A stretch of DNA of 64,000 bases from WLND01 sp040398845 (GTDB lineage: Bacteria > Actinomycetota > Actinomycetes > S36-B12). The translations under genes and the position numbers were made by a program. The notes beneath the pieces are model-generated. The model was not told the origin of the DNA. It worked only from the letters and a program-made list of their open reading frames with translations, and did not search any database. Location: positions 186,001 through 250,000 of the forward strand of contig JBBATH010000002.1 in the NCBI GenBank assembly GCA_040398845.1, given 5' to 3'. Positions 56,588 to 64,000 of the stretch are shown one piece after another. How positions within the stretch are numbered: the first letter of the stretch is position 1; every line of letters begins with the position of its first letter.

Positions 56588-56600
56588 TCAAGACTCTTGA
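56588..56600. promoter_or_regulatory. Perfect palindrome TCAAGA-C-TCTTGA, probable MarR operator
   Basis: A 13-base inverted repeat stands 14 bases before the MarR start and ~51 bases before the divergent membrane-protein/copper cluster start. A half-site TCAAGA also occurs near 56533. Typical position for autoregulation and control of the divergent operon. Confidence 0.55.
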
Positions 56601-56614
56601 CGTACGATCGACGA

Positions 56615-57103
56615 GTGAGCGATGAAGTCGATCAACTCATCGCCGCGTGGCGCCGCGAGCGACCCGACCTCGACGTCACTCCCCTCGAGGTCCTCAGCAG
56701 GGTGAGCCGTCTCGCCCGTCACCTCGACCTCGCGCGGCGGTCCGCATTCCACGCCGTGGGGCTAGAGACCTGGGAGTTCGACGTCCTCGCCGCACTCCGA
56801 CGCGCCGGCCGGCCCTACGCGCTCTCCCCAGGGCAGATCAGTTCCCAGACACTCGTGACGAGCGGCACGATGACGAACCGGGTCGATCGACTCGAGGACC
56901 GCGGGCTGGTACGCCGCGAGCGCGACCCGCTGGACCGGCGGGGCGTGAGCGTCGTGCTCACGGAAGCCGGCAAGCGCGAAGTCGACAGCGCCCTCACCGA
57001 CCTACTCGAGCGCGAGCGGATCATCCTCGCGGCCCTACCAGCCCCTGATCAGGCTTCCCTCGCAACCGCGCTGCGCACCCTCACAACAGAGTTCGACGAA
57101 TGA
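56615..57103 (+). CDS. MarR-family transcriptional regulator
   Basis: 162 residues from GTG 56615. A helical N-terminus (VSDEVDQLIAAWRRERPDLD, PLEVLSRVSRLARHLD) leads to the winged helix: YALSPGQISSQTLVTSGTMT, the recognition helix, NRVDRLEDRGLVRRERDPLD, the wing, then RRGVSVVLTEAGKREVD. The C-terminal helix supports dimerisation. It is divergent from the copper-related operon, with a perfect palindrome between. Confidence 0.88.
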   Translation: MSDEVDQLIAAWRRERPDLDVTPLEVLSRVSRLARHLDLARRSAFHAVGLETWEFDVLAALRRAGRPYALSPGQISSQTLVTSGTMTNRVDRLEDRGLVRRERDPLDRRGVSVVLTEAGKREVDSALTDLLERERIILAALPAPDQASLATALRTLTTEFDE

Positions 57104-57133
57104 TCAGCCGCGCCTCATCACATCGACGGGGCG

Positions 57134-58048
57134 TCATCCGACAATTCGCGCGCCCGGCACCGGCCCGACCGCACGTTTGACCGTTCGGCACACGCCCGCG
57201 GCGGTCAGCGAAACCGCAAGGTCGAGCGACTGCTCATCGTCGCTCGCGATAAAGGCACATGTCGGCCCACTGCCTGAGACGATCCCGCCGAGTGCGCCGT
57301 AGTCATCACTGAGTTCGAGGACGTTGCGAAGGCTCGGACGCAGTGAAAGCGCCGCCAGCTGCAGGTCGTTATGGAGCGCCTTGCCGAGCAGCACCGGGTC
57401 CCCCGCGCGAAGTGCCTGCATGAGGTTGTCGGAGACATATGGCTCACGAACGAACCCGCCGCCACGCAGCCGATCACACTCTGCGTACACGGCCGGTGTT
57501 GACAGACCACCGTCAGCGAGGGCAAACACCCACTGAAAGGTGCCTCGTGCGAGCACCGACGTGAGCTGCTCACCTCGGCCAGTGCCGATGGCGGTGCCAC
57601 CATGCAGGGCGAAGGGCACATCGGAACCGAGTCGGGCGGCGAGCTCCATGAGCTCAGAGCGCGGAGTCCCGAGCTGCCACAAATGGTCGCAGGCGACAAG
57701 TGCGCCCGCTGCGTCGGCGCTTCCGCCTGCCATGCCGCCCGCCACCGGGATGCCCTTGTTCAGATGGATTGCCACATCGGCCGCGATCCCAGCTCGATCC
57801 GCCAGCAGTTCTGCCGCCGCCCAAGCGAGATTCGTCCGGTCCGTCGGGAGGAAGGTCGCCCCCTCGCCCGAGATGGTCAGGGAGACCCCAGCCCCCGGTT
57901 CGACCCGGCGGGCGACCACATCGTCAAAGAGGCCCACTGCATGGAACACGGTGGCGAGCTCGTGGAAGCCATCAGAGCGCGGGGGGCCGACCGACAGCTG
58001 AAGGTTCACCTTCGCCGGGACCCGAACGGTCACCGAGGCGGACACCAT
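57134..58048 (-). CDS. ispE: 4-diphosphocytidyl-2-C-methyl-D-erythritol kinase
   Basis: IspE phosphorylates CDP-methylerythritol in the MEP isoprenoid pathway. 304 residues of the GHMP kinase type: VRVPAKVNLQLSVG at the N-terminus, the ATP-binding glycine-rich loop IPVAGGMAGGSADAAGALVA near residue 100, and GGIVSGSGPTCAFIA near residue 260. Gene order rsmA–ispE is conserved in actinobacteria. Intact. Confidence 0.95.
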   Translation of the reverse strand: MVSASVTVRVPAKVNLQLSVGPPRSDGFHELATVFHAVGLFDDVVARRVEPGAGVSLTISGEGATFLPTDRTNLAWAAAELLADRAGIAADVAIHLNKGIPVAGGMAGGSADAAGALVACDHLWQLGTPRSELMELAARLGSDVPFALHGGTAIGTGRGEQLTSVLARGTFQWVFALADGGLSTPAVYAECDRLRGGGFVREPYVSDNLMQALRAGDPVLLGKALHNDLQLAALSLRPSLRNVLELSDDYGALGGIVSGSGPTCAFIASDDEQSLDLAVSLTAAGVCRTVKRAVGPVPGARIVG

Positions 58049-58057
58049 GCTCCAAGG

Positions 58058-58972
58058 CTATTGGCTTTCGGGCCGAGGTTGCTCCTTCGTTCCAGCGAGG
58101 AGCGCATCACTCAGGCGGACGAAGTCATCGATCGACAACTCCTCCCCCCGAGTTCTTGGGTCGATCCCCGCCTCGCGGAGGGCGCATTCGGACGTCGCCG
58201 CCGAGCCAGCGAGACCGGCAAGAGCACCCCGGAGGGATTTTCGGCGCTGGGCAAAGGCCGCGTCGACGACCGAGAAGACCTGCTCACGGCCCGAACGTCC
58301 TTCCGGCCGCTGCGTTCTTTCGATGCGAACGAGTCCCGAGTCGACATTCGGTTCAGGCCAAAACACCCGGGGCGAGACATTGCCGGCATACGCGACGTCG
58401 CCGTACCATCGCGCCTTCACGCTCGGAACGCCGTAGACCTTCGATCCGGGCGCGGCGGCCAGCCGCTCGGCCACCTCCTTTTGCACCATGACGAGCGCCG
58501 AGTTCAGCGAGGGCAGGCGCTCAAGAAGGGTGAGGAGCACCGGAACGGCGACGTTGTAGGGCAGGTTCGCGACGAGGGCGTCGACCGGATGTGGCAGCTC
58601 GTGAATTCGCAGGGCATCGGCCACGATGACGGTGAGGTTGCGCGAGTTCGCCGGCTGATGCTCGGCCACCGTGAGCGGCAGCTGCTCAGCCAGAATCTCG
58701 TCGATCTCAACCGCAACCACCTCGTGGCCCTGCTGCAGAAGCGCCAGAGTGAGGCTGCCTAGCCCCGGGCCGACCTCGAGAACCCCTGCCCCCTGCGGTA
58801 GCGCCGCAGCCCGCACGATGCGCTGCACGGTGTTCGGGTCGATGACAAAGTTCTGGCCCAATCGCTTTGTCGGCCGGACGCCAAGCCGTTCCGCCAGCTC
58901 GCGTATCTCGCGAGCCCCGAGCAGCTCGCCGGAGTCGCCGGGCGAGGCCTCACGCAGGCCCTCTGCTACCAC
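58058..58972 (-). CDS. rsmA: 16S rRNA dimethyladenosine transferase (KsgA)
   Basis: RsmA dimethylates A1518 and A1519 of 16S rRNA. 304 residues from GTG 58970–58972, overlapping the end of tatD. It shows PTKRLGQNFVID, SAM motif I VLEVGPGLGSLTLALL, VVAVEIDEI, and the catalytic NLPYNVAVPVLL, ending with the helical C-terminal domain (FAQRRKSLRGALA). The longer frame to 59002 would overlap tatD further without reason. Confidence 0.94.
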   Translation of the reverse strand: MVAEGLREASPGDSGELLGAREIRELAERLGVRPTKRLGQNFVIDPNTVQRIVRAAALPQGAGVLEVGPGLGSLTLALLQQGHEVVAVEIDEILAEQLPLTVAEHQPANSRNLTVIVADALRIHELPHPVDALVANLPYNVAVPVLLTLLERLPSLNSALVMVQKEVAERLAAAPGSKVYGVPSVKARWYGDVAYAGNVSPRVFWPEPNVDSGLVRIERTQRPEGRSGREQVFSVVDAAFAQRRKSLRGALAGLAGSAATSECALREAGIDPRTRGEELSIDDFVRLSDALLAGTKEQPRPESQ

Positions 58973-59820
58973 TCGCCGAACGCCCGCTGCGCGTTGTCCC
59001 ACAGCAGGGTCGCAGCAGCAGCCTCATCGATGCCGCGCACCTCCGCGATGCAACGGACCGTGAGCGGCATGAGGTACGAGCCATTGGGCTTGCCCCGGTG
59101 CGGCACCGGAGTCAGGTACGGGGAGTCCGTCTCGACGAGGACGAGGTGATCGGGGACGACCGCGAGCGCCTCACGCAGCGAGTCGTTGTTCTTGAAGGTG
59201 ACGACTCCGGCGAAGGACATGTACCAGCCCTGCTCCGCACATAGTTGGGCCATCGCCGCATCACCGCTGAAGCAATGGAAGACAACGGTCTGCGGGGCTC
59301 CCTGACCGGTGAGCACGGCGATGACATCGTCGTGGGCATCACGATCGTGGATGACGAGGGTCTTGCCCACGGACTTCGCGAGCTCGATATGCCATCGGAA
59401 GGAGGCCTGCTGGACCTCCCGCAAGGCACCCTCGGTCCTGAAGTAGTCGAGCCCAGTCTCACCTACGGCACGAACGACCGGGTCTGCAGCGAGCTCGGCG
59501 ATGGCCTCGTACGCGGCATCAAGTTCCTGCTGGCCGCCGGACTCGTACAGCCTCGGTGCCTCATTCGGATGCAGGGCAACACCGACGATGACGTCGGGCC
59601 TCGTCCTGGCCATTTCAACCGACCAACGCGACGATGTGACATCGCAACCGATCTGGACGAGCTTCGTGACCCCGACGGACGCCGCGAGTGCGATGAGCTC
59701 ATCGGGGGGCTGCGGCTCGCTACCGTCGCGGCCCCGCTCCTGCATGTCGATATGGCAGTGCGTGTCGATGACAGGCCGCACGAGGGCCGGCGGCGGTTGG
59801 GCGATCGACAGGTTGGGCAT
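58966..59820 (-). CDS. tatD: TatD family metal-dependent hydrolase
   Basis: 284 residues. The TatD TIM-barrel landmarks are present: VIDTHCHID (metal ligands), VALHPNEAPRLY, AVGETGLDYF with the central Glu, LVIHDRDAHDD, TVVFHCFSGD and VLVETDSPYLTP with the final Asp. Such enzymes are DNases or deacylases. Between metG (15 bases away) and rsmA; in mycobacteria rpfB lies between tatD and rsmA, but here they overlap directly. Confidence 0.93.
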   Translation of the reverse strand: MPNLSIAQPPPALVRPVIDTHCHIDMQERGRDGSEPQPPDELIALAASVGVTKLVQIGCDVTSSRWSVEMARTRPDVIVGVALHPNEAPRLYESGGQQELDAAYEAIAELAADPVVRAVGETGLDYFRTEGALREVQQASFRWHIELAKSVGKTLVIHDRDAHDDVIAVLTGQGAPQTVVFHCFSGDAAMAQLCAEQGWYMSFAGVVTFKNNDSLREALAVVPDHLVLVETDSPYLTPVPHRGKPNGSYLMPLTVRCIAEVRGIDEAAAATLLWDNAQRAFGEW

Positions 59821-59835
59821 CGTCAGACCTCTTTC

Positions 59836-61437
59836 TCAGGCCACGTCGTCGAGGCGGGGGAAAAGCGACTCGCCCTTCGTCACCACTGATCCTGCCGGCA
59901 GCTGCCCCCAGGTACCCACGGAATCGATGCGCTGATCGGCAATCGCGCCGATCGCTGCGTCAGCGCCGAGCTGTGACCAGAGCAACTCCATGGCCTTCGG
60001 CATGAGCGGGTAGTACAGCACCGCGATGCCGCGAAGGGACTCGCAGATCGTGTTGAGAACTGTGTGCAGGCGCACCTCGTTGGCCGGGTCCTTCGCGAGC
60101 ACCCACGGTGCCTGCTCGGTGACGTACAGGTTCACGGCGTCGATGAACTGCTTAACTGCCACGATCCCGGTCGCGAAGTCCAAGGCGACGATGGCCGTGT
60201 CGGCCTGCTCGGTGACCTCTGCGAGTTGTGCGCGCAGCATTTCTTCGGCGGGGGTGAGCGCTCCAGCCGCGGGAAGCCTTCCGTCGCAATACTTATTCAC
60301 CATCGCGGTCGCCCGCGAGGCAAGGTTGCCCAGGCCGTTGGCGAGTTCGGCGGTGTAGCGGGCCGACATGTCCTCCCAGGAGAACGAGCCATCCTGACCG
60401 AAGGCGATGGCCCGCAGGAAGTAGTACCGGAAGGCATCGGAGCCGAAGTGGTCGATGATCTCGCTCGGCGCGATGCCGGTGAGCTTCGTCTTCGACATCT
60501 TCTCGCCACCGACAAGGAGCCAGCCGTGGGCGAACACCTTGCGCGGCAGTTCAAGTCCCGCGGCCATGAGCATCGCCGGCCAGTAGACGGCGTGGAAGCG
60601 CAGGATGTCCTTGCCCACGAGGTGCACGTCGGCCGGCCAGGTGCGGGCGAACTGGCGTCCGGCCTCAGACTCGGGATCAGCGCCGTACCCAACCGCTGTC
60701 GCGTAGTTGAGGAGGGCGTCGAACCAGACATACACGACCTGTTTCTCATCCCACGGGAGTGGGATTCCCCACCCCACACTGGAGCGCGACATCGAGATAT
60801 CCACGAGACCCTGGCGAAGGAAGGACATCACCTCGTTATAGGCGCTCACCGGCTCGATGCGATCAGGGTTCGCCTCGTAGTACGTGATGAGTTGTTCGGC
60901 GAAGGCAGACAGCTTGAAGAACCAGTTGTCCTCCTCGACCTGCTCGACCGGGCGGCCGTGGACGGGACACAGTTGCTGGCCCTCGTATTCGCCGGTGCCT
61001 GGGGTGAGATCCCCGGCAAGCTTGAACTCCTCGCACCCCACGCAATATGGGCCGGCGTAGGGAGCGGCGTAAACGTAGCCGTTGTCGCGGACGACCTCCC
61101 AGAACCGCTGCACGGCGATGGCGTGGCGGGGGTCGGTTGTTCGGATGAAGTCGTCATTCCTCGCATCGACGGTCTCTAGGACAGGGAGCCACTCGTCTGC
61201 GACGAGCCGGTCGACCCACTCTTGCGGGGTCACCCCGCCCTGCTCGGCTGCCCGCTCGACCTTCGTGCCGTGCTCGTCGACGCCGGTGAGGAACCAGACC
61301 TCCTCGCCCCGCTGGCGGTGCCACCGGGTGAGAACATCACCGGCGGTGGTCGTGTATGCGTGGCCGATGTGCGGAGCATCGTTGACGTAGTAGATCGGCG
61401 TCGTCAGATAGAACTTCTTCGAACCCGCTTCACCCAT
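59836..61437 (-). CDS. metG: Methionyl-tRNA synthetase
   Basis: 533 residues. Class I synthetase with the HIGH motif in APHIGHAYTTTAGDV, a short knuckle with YCVGCEEFKLAGDL, anticodon-binding Trp-containing helices, and KMSKT in GGEKMSKTKLTGIAP. Only the first knuckle cysteine pair is clear. No C-terminal tRNA-binding domain, as is usual for actinobacterial MetG of this length. Charges Met-tRNA. Confidence 0.96.
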   Translation of the reverse strand: MGEAGSKKFYLTTPIYYVNDAPHIGHAYTTTAGDVLTRWHRQRGEEVWFLTGVDEHGTKVERAAEQGGVTPQEWVDRLVADEWLPVLETVDARNDDFIRTTDPRHAIAVQRFWEVVRDNGYVYAAPYAGPYCVGCEEFKLAGDLTPGTGEYEGQQLCPVHGRPVEQVEEDNWFFKLSAFAEQLITYYEANPDRIEPVSAYNEVMSFLRQGLVDISMSRSSVGWGIPLPWDEKQVVYVWFDALLNYATAVGYGADPESEAGRQFARTWPADVHLVGKDILRFHAVYWPAMLMAAGLELPRKVFAHGWLLVGGEKMSKTKLTGIAPSEIIDHFGSDAFRYYFLRAIAFGQDGSFSWEDMSARYTAELANGLGNLASRATAMVNKYCDGRLPAAGALTPAEEMLRAQLAEVTEQADTAIVALDFATGIVAVKQFIDAVNLYVTEQAPWVLAKDPANEVRLHTVLNTICESLRGIAVLYYPLMPKAMELLWSQLGADAAIGAIADQRIDSVGTWGQLPAGSVVTKGESLFPRLDDVA

Positions 61438-61446
61438 GGCCCGATT

Positions 61447-62346
61447 CTACGGTCGGGGCGCCTTCGCTTGGACGACCGAGTCGTAGACCAACCGGCGCTG
61501 CACACCCGCAAGTTTCGCGACCTCGGCGATCGCGGAGCGTCGGTCCACCCCCTCTGCCTCGCGTTCCCGCACGGCCGCCACCCACGCCGGCGCATCGACG
61601 AGGCCCGACACCTGCCGCTGCTCATCGGCGCTGGCCCCTGCAACAACGACCGTGATCTCGCCCCTGATCTCCGATTCGGCCCAAAGCGCCAACTCACCGA
61701 GGTTTCCGCGCTTGACCTCCTCATAGGTTTTGGTGAGCTCCCGGCAGACGGCGGCGAGTCTGCTCTCGCCCAGTCCGGTAGCGAGTGCCCCGAGCATCGC
61801 GTGGAGACGGTGCGGAGCCTCGAAGAACACCATTGTGCGTGGCTCAGCCGCGAGCGATGCGATGCGCGACGACCGCTCGCCCGTCTTTCTTGGCAGGAAT
61901 CCCTCGAAGCAGAATCGGTCGACGGCGAGCCCGGAGAGCGCAAGTGCAGTGAGCACGGCGCTCGGGCCCGGCAGCGCCGTTACTGACACACCCCTCGCCG
62001 CGGCCTCTGCGACGATCCGGTAGCCGGGGTCGCTCACCGATGGCATACCCGCATCCGTGACAACGGCGATGCACGCCCCGCCCAATGCCTCGTCGATGAG
62101 TTCCCGTGCTCGGTCTCGCTCATTGCCCTCGAAGTACGAGACGACCCGACCGGTGATCTGGATGTCGAGCGACGCAGCCAGCCGCCTCAGACGCCTCGTG
62201 TCCTCGGCCGCGACGATGTCTGCTGTACGTAGGAGTTCGACGAGACGCGGTGACGCATCGCCGACGTTACCGAGTGGTGTCGCCGCCAGGACGACCTTCC
62301 CGGCCACGTCCGGCGCCGGTAACTCCTCGCTCGATCCTCGCTCCAC
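61447..62346 (-). CDS. rsmI: 16S rRNA (cytidine-1402-2'-O)-methyltransferase
   Basis: 299 residues from GTG 62344–62346. Start VVLAATPLGNVGDASPRL, the family signature, DIVAAEDTRRLRRL, VVSYFEGNERDRA, VTDAGMPSVSDPGYRIV and ALPGPSAVLTALALSG as in RsmI, with YEEVKRGNLGELA toward the C-terminus. The ~25-residue extension before VVLAAT is not conserved in the family, so a later start cannot be excluded. Divergent from the PMT gene with a 53-bp gap, as in mycobacteria. Confidence 0.93.
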   Translation of the reverse strand: MERGSSEELPAPDVAGKVVLAATPLGNVGDASPRLVELLRTADIVAAEDTRRLRRLAASLDIQITGRVVSYFEGNERDRARELIDEALGGACIAVVTDAGMPSVSDPGYRIVAEAAARGVSVTALPGPSAVLTALALSGLAVDRFCFEGFLPRKTGERSSRIASLAAEPRTMVFFEAPHRLHAMLGALATGLGESRLAAVCRELTKTYEEVKRGNLGELALWAESEIRGEITVVVAGASADEQRQVSGLVDAPAWVAAVREREAEGVDRRSAIAEVAKLAGVQRRLVYDSVVQAKAPRP

Positions 62347-62399
62347 CCCTGCATCGTCGCAGGTCCTCGTCCCCACCAGCCAGCGCCTACGATTGCAAC

Positions 62400-63989
62400 G
62401 TGACCGCCGCGACCCTGACAGCGCCGCAATCCGCCCCCTCCCGCGACCTCGCGGGCCTCCCCGACCGACTCTCCCCGCCAATGCCCTCGCACGGCATCAA
62501 GGGCTGGATCGGGCCCCTGGCTGTCATGGCCATCGGGGCCGTGCTGCGCATCTGGAACCTCGGCCAGCCCCACGCGATCGCGTTCGACGAGACCTACTAC
62601 GTGAAGGACGCGCTCTCCCTTCTTCGATTCGGGGTCGAGCGCGACATGGTCGAGGGGGCGGGAGACAAGCTCCTCGCATCGGACGGCAACTGGCGCACGG
62701 TCGACATCTTCAAGGACGGCCCGGAGTACGTCGTCCACCCTCCGCTGGGCAAGTGGACGATCGCAGCAGGCGAATACGTCTTTGGAGCGACGCCCTTCGG
62801 CTGGCGCATCGCCGTTGCCGTCCTCGGGGTCATCGCCATTCTCATAACCGCACGGATCGTGCGTCGCATGACCCGCTCCGATCTCATCGGAACTCTCGCC
62901 GGGCTCCTCCTCGCCCTCGATGGCATCCATCTCGTCATGAGCCGCACCGGCCTGCTCGACATGGTGCTCGGGTTCTGGGTGCTCGTTGCCTTCGGCCTCC
63001 TCGTTCTCGACCGCGATCACACCCGTGCCCGGCTTGCGAGGCTCGTTCGGGATAAAGGGCTCGAACCACTTGCTACGCAATACGGCCCACGATTCGGACT
63101 GAGGCCTTATCGATGGGCCGCACTCGTCGCCCTCGGCCTCGCCTGCTCAGTGAAGTGGTCGGGTCTGTGGTTCGTCGCCTTCTTCATCATCATGAGCCTC
63201 GTCTGGGGCATCGGTGCCCGACGCGCGATCGGGGTCCGGCAGCCGTGGCGAGGCACGATCATCAGAGAGGTGCCGAGTACTGCGCTGCTCGCCCTCGCGA
63301 TCGTGCCCACGGTGTACCTCGCCAGCTGGACCGGCTGGTTCATGTCCGACGGAGGCTGGGCCCGCGACTGGGCTGCGGGTCAGGGGCCGTCGATCGTTCC
63401 CGATGCCCTGCGCTCACTTTGGCACTACCACGCCGAAGCGTGGGGCTTCCACGTCAATCTCGCCTCACCCCACTCGTACGCGAGCAATCCGCTGTCGTGG
63501 CCGTTCCAGACACGTCCGACCTCCTTTTACTGGGACTCAATCACGGACGGCACCCAGGGCTGCCCGACCAGCAACTGTGCGGCCGAGGTGCTCGCGCTCG
63601 GCAACCCCATCATCTGGTGGGCCGGCTTCGTCGCAATGATCTACCAGGCGTGGCGCTGGGCCACCCACCGCGACTGGCGCTCAGGCGCCGTGCTCGTCGG
63701 CATCGCTGCCGGCTGGGTGCCGTGGCTGCTGTACCTGAACCGCACGATCTTCACCTTTTACACCGTGGTCTACGTGCCCTTCCTCGTCATGGCCCTCGCG
63801 ATGACAATGGGGGCAATGCTGGGACCGAGCGACGCAACCGAGAAGCGCCGGGCCCGCGGGGCCTTCGCCGCCGGCACCCTGCTCATCTTCATCGTCATCG
63901 CCGCTTGGTGGTTCTATCCCATCTGGACCGGGCAGGTCATGCCCTACGAACAGTGGCAACTGCGAATGTGGATGCCAACCTGGATCTAG
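62400..63989 (+). CDS. Polyprenyl-phosphate-mannose–protein mannosyltransferase (PMT family)
   Basis: 529 residues from GTG 62400. Many membrane helices and the luminal DE motif FDETYYVKDAL near residue 63, the catalytic acid pair of PMT enzymes. Further loops: YVVHPPLGKWTIAAGEYVFG, SRTGLLDMVLGFWVL and HSYASNPLSWPF. Actinobacterial PMT glycosylates exported proteins with mannose from polyprenyl-phosphate mannose. Divergent neighbour of rsmI is the standard arrangement (cf. M. tuberculosis Rv1002c). Confidence 0.93.
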   Translation: MTAATLTAPQSAPSRDLAGLPDRLSPPMPSHGIKGWIGPLAVMAIGAVLRIWNLGQPHAIAFDETYYVKDALSLLRFGVERDMVEGAGDKLLASDGNWRTVDIFKDGPEYVVHPPLGKWTIAAGEYVFGATPFGWRIAVAVLGVIAILITARIVRRMTRSDLIGTLAGLLLALDGIHLVMSRTGLLDMVLGFWVLVAFGLLVLDRDHTRARLARLVRDKGLEPLATQYGPRFGLRPYRWAALVALGLACSVKWSGLWFVAFFIIMSLVWGIGARRAIGVRQPWRGTIIREVPSTALLALAIVPTVYLASWTGWFMSDGGWARDWAAGQGPSIVPDALRSLWHYHAEAWGFHVNLASPHSYASNPLSWPFQTRPTSFYWDSITDGTQGCPTSNCAAEVLALGNPIIWWAGFVAMIYQAWRWATHRDWRSGAVLVGIAAGWVPWLLYLNRTIFTFYTVVYVPFLVMALAMTMGAMLGPSDATEKRRARGAFAAGTLLIFIVIAAWWFYPIWTGQVMPYEQWQLRMWMPTWI

Positions 63990-64000
63990 GGCCCACCCCA

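Noticed and set aside
1..64000. CRISPR arrays, rRNA genes, prophage structural genes, integrases
   Set aside because: No regularly spaced repeat array, rRNA sequence, capsid/tail operon (apart from the two eCIS-like genes) or integrase was recognised.

Overview
The window is about 64 kb of G+C-rich DNA from an actinobacterium. The evidence is a syntenic housekeeping block on the minus strand (metG–tatD–rsmA–ispE and glmU–prs–rplY–pth–cysQ-like–mfd–lipoprotein–mazG), as in mycobacteria and streptomycetes. Frequent GTG starts, a PMT-type mannosyltransferase divergent from rsmI, and a B12 riboswitch in front of a class I ribonucleotide reductase agree with this. I cannot name the genus.

Left edge (1–2.96 kb): an IS1182-type transposase abuts an AAA+ ATPase that appears decapitated. 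It converges with a DUF4255 (Pvc16-like) gene. The two look like leftovers of an extracellular contractile injection system cluster. The chromosomal block follows at 3.0–14.2 kb (DUF885 peptidase, mazG, SurA-like lipoprotein, mfd, CysQ-like phosphatase, pth, rplY, prs, glmU), then a fatty acid desaturase and tRNA-Gln(TTG).

Accessory region A (15.5–28.3 kb) is a gene graveyard: a toxin–antitoxin locus collapsed into one ORF, DUF1810, unknown proteins, a zinc-ribbon membrane protein whose second ribbon is decayed, a frameshifted DUF6994 gene, a DUF262/DUF1524 protein with an amber codon inside its signature motif, and a frameshifted PD-(D/E)XK-like protein.

Cobalamin/deoxynucleotide locus (28.5–33.2 kb): nrdB–nrdA on the minus strand is followed by a separate 38-codon ORF that resembles the redox-active C-terminal tail of the alpha subunit. 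Upstream lie a cobalamin riboswitch, a promoter and candidate NrdR boxes. A BtuF-like cobalamin-binding protein is divergent.

Defence operon (34.1–50.3 kb): four tightly overlapping genes encode a SNF2/RapA-like helicase (DrmD-like), an Eco57I/PglX-like DNA methyltransferase with an internal deletion and frameshift, a 2143-residue DEAD-box/DUF1998 helicase with nuclease-like C-terminal segments, and a UvrD-like helicase carrying a RelE/ParE-like N-terminal domain. The layout is DISARM-related but does not match a canonical DISARM. It is the most interesting system here. An Xre/RES toxin–antitoxin pair follows (50.7–52.1 kb); its toxin has an excisionase-type HTH at the C-terminus.

Right side (52.2–64 kb): a second desaturase, cotranscribed with its TetR regulator behind tandem TACG-N4-CGTA operators, a copper-related cluster (CopC, CopC, YcnI, membrane protein), a MarR regulator with a perfect palindrome, and then the return of the conserved block (ispE, rsmA, tatD, metG, rsmI, with PMT divergent).
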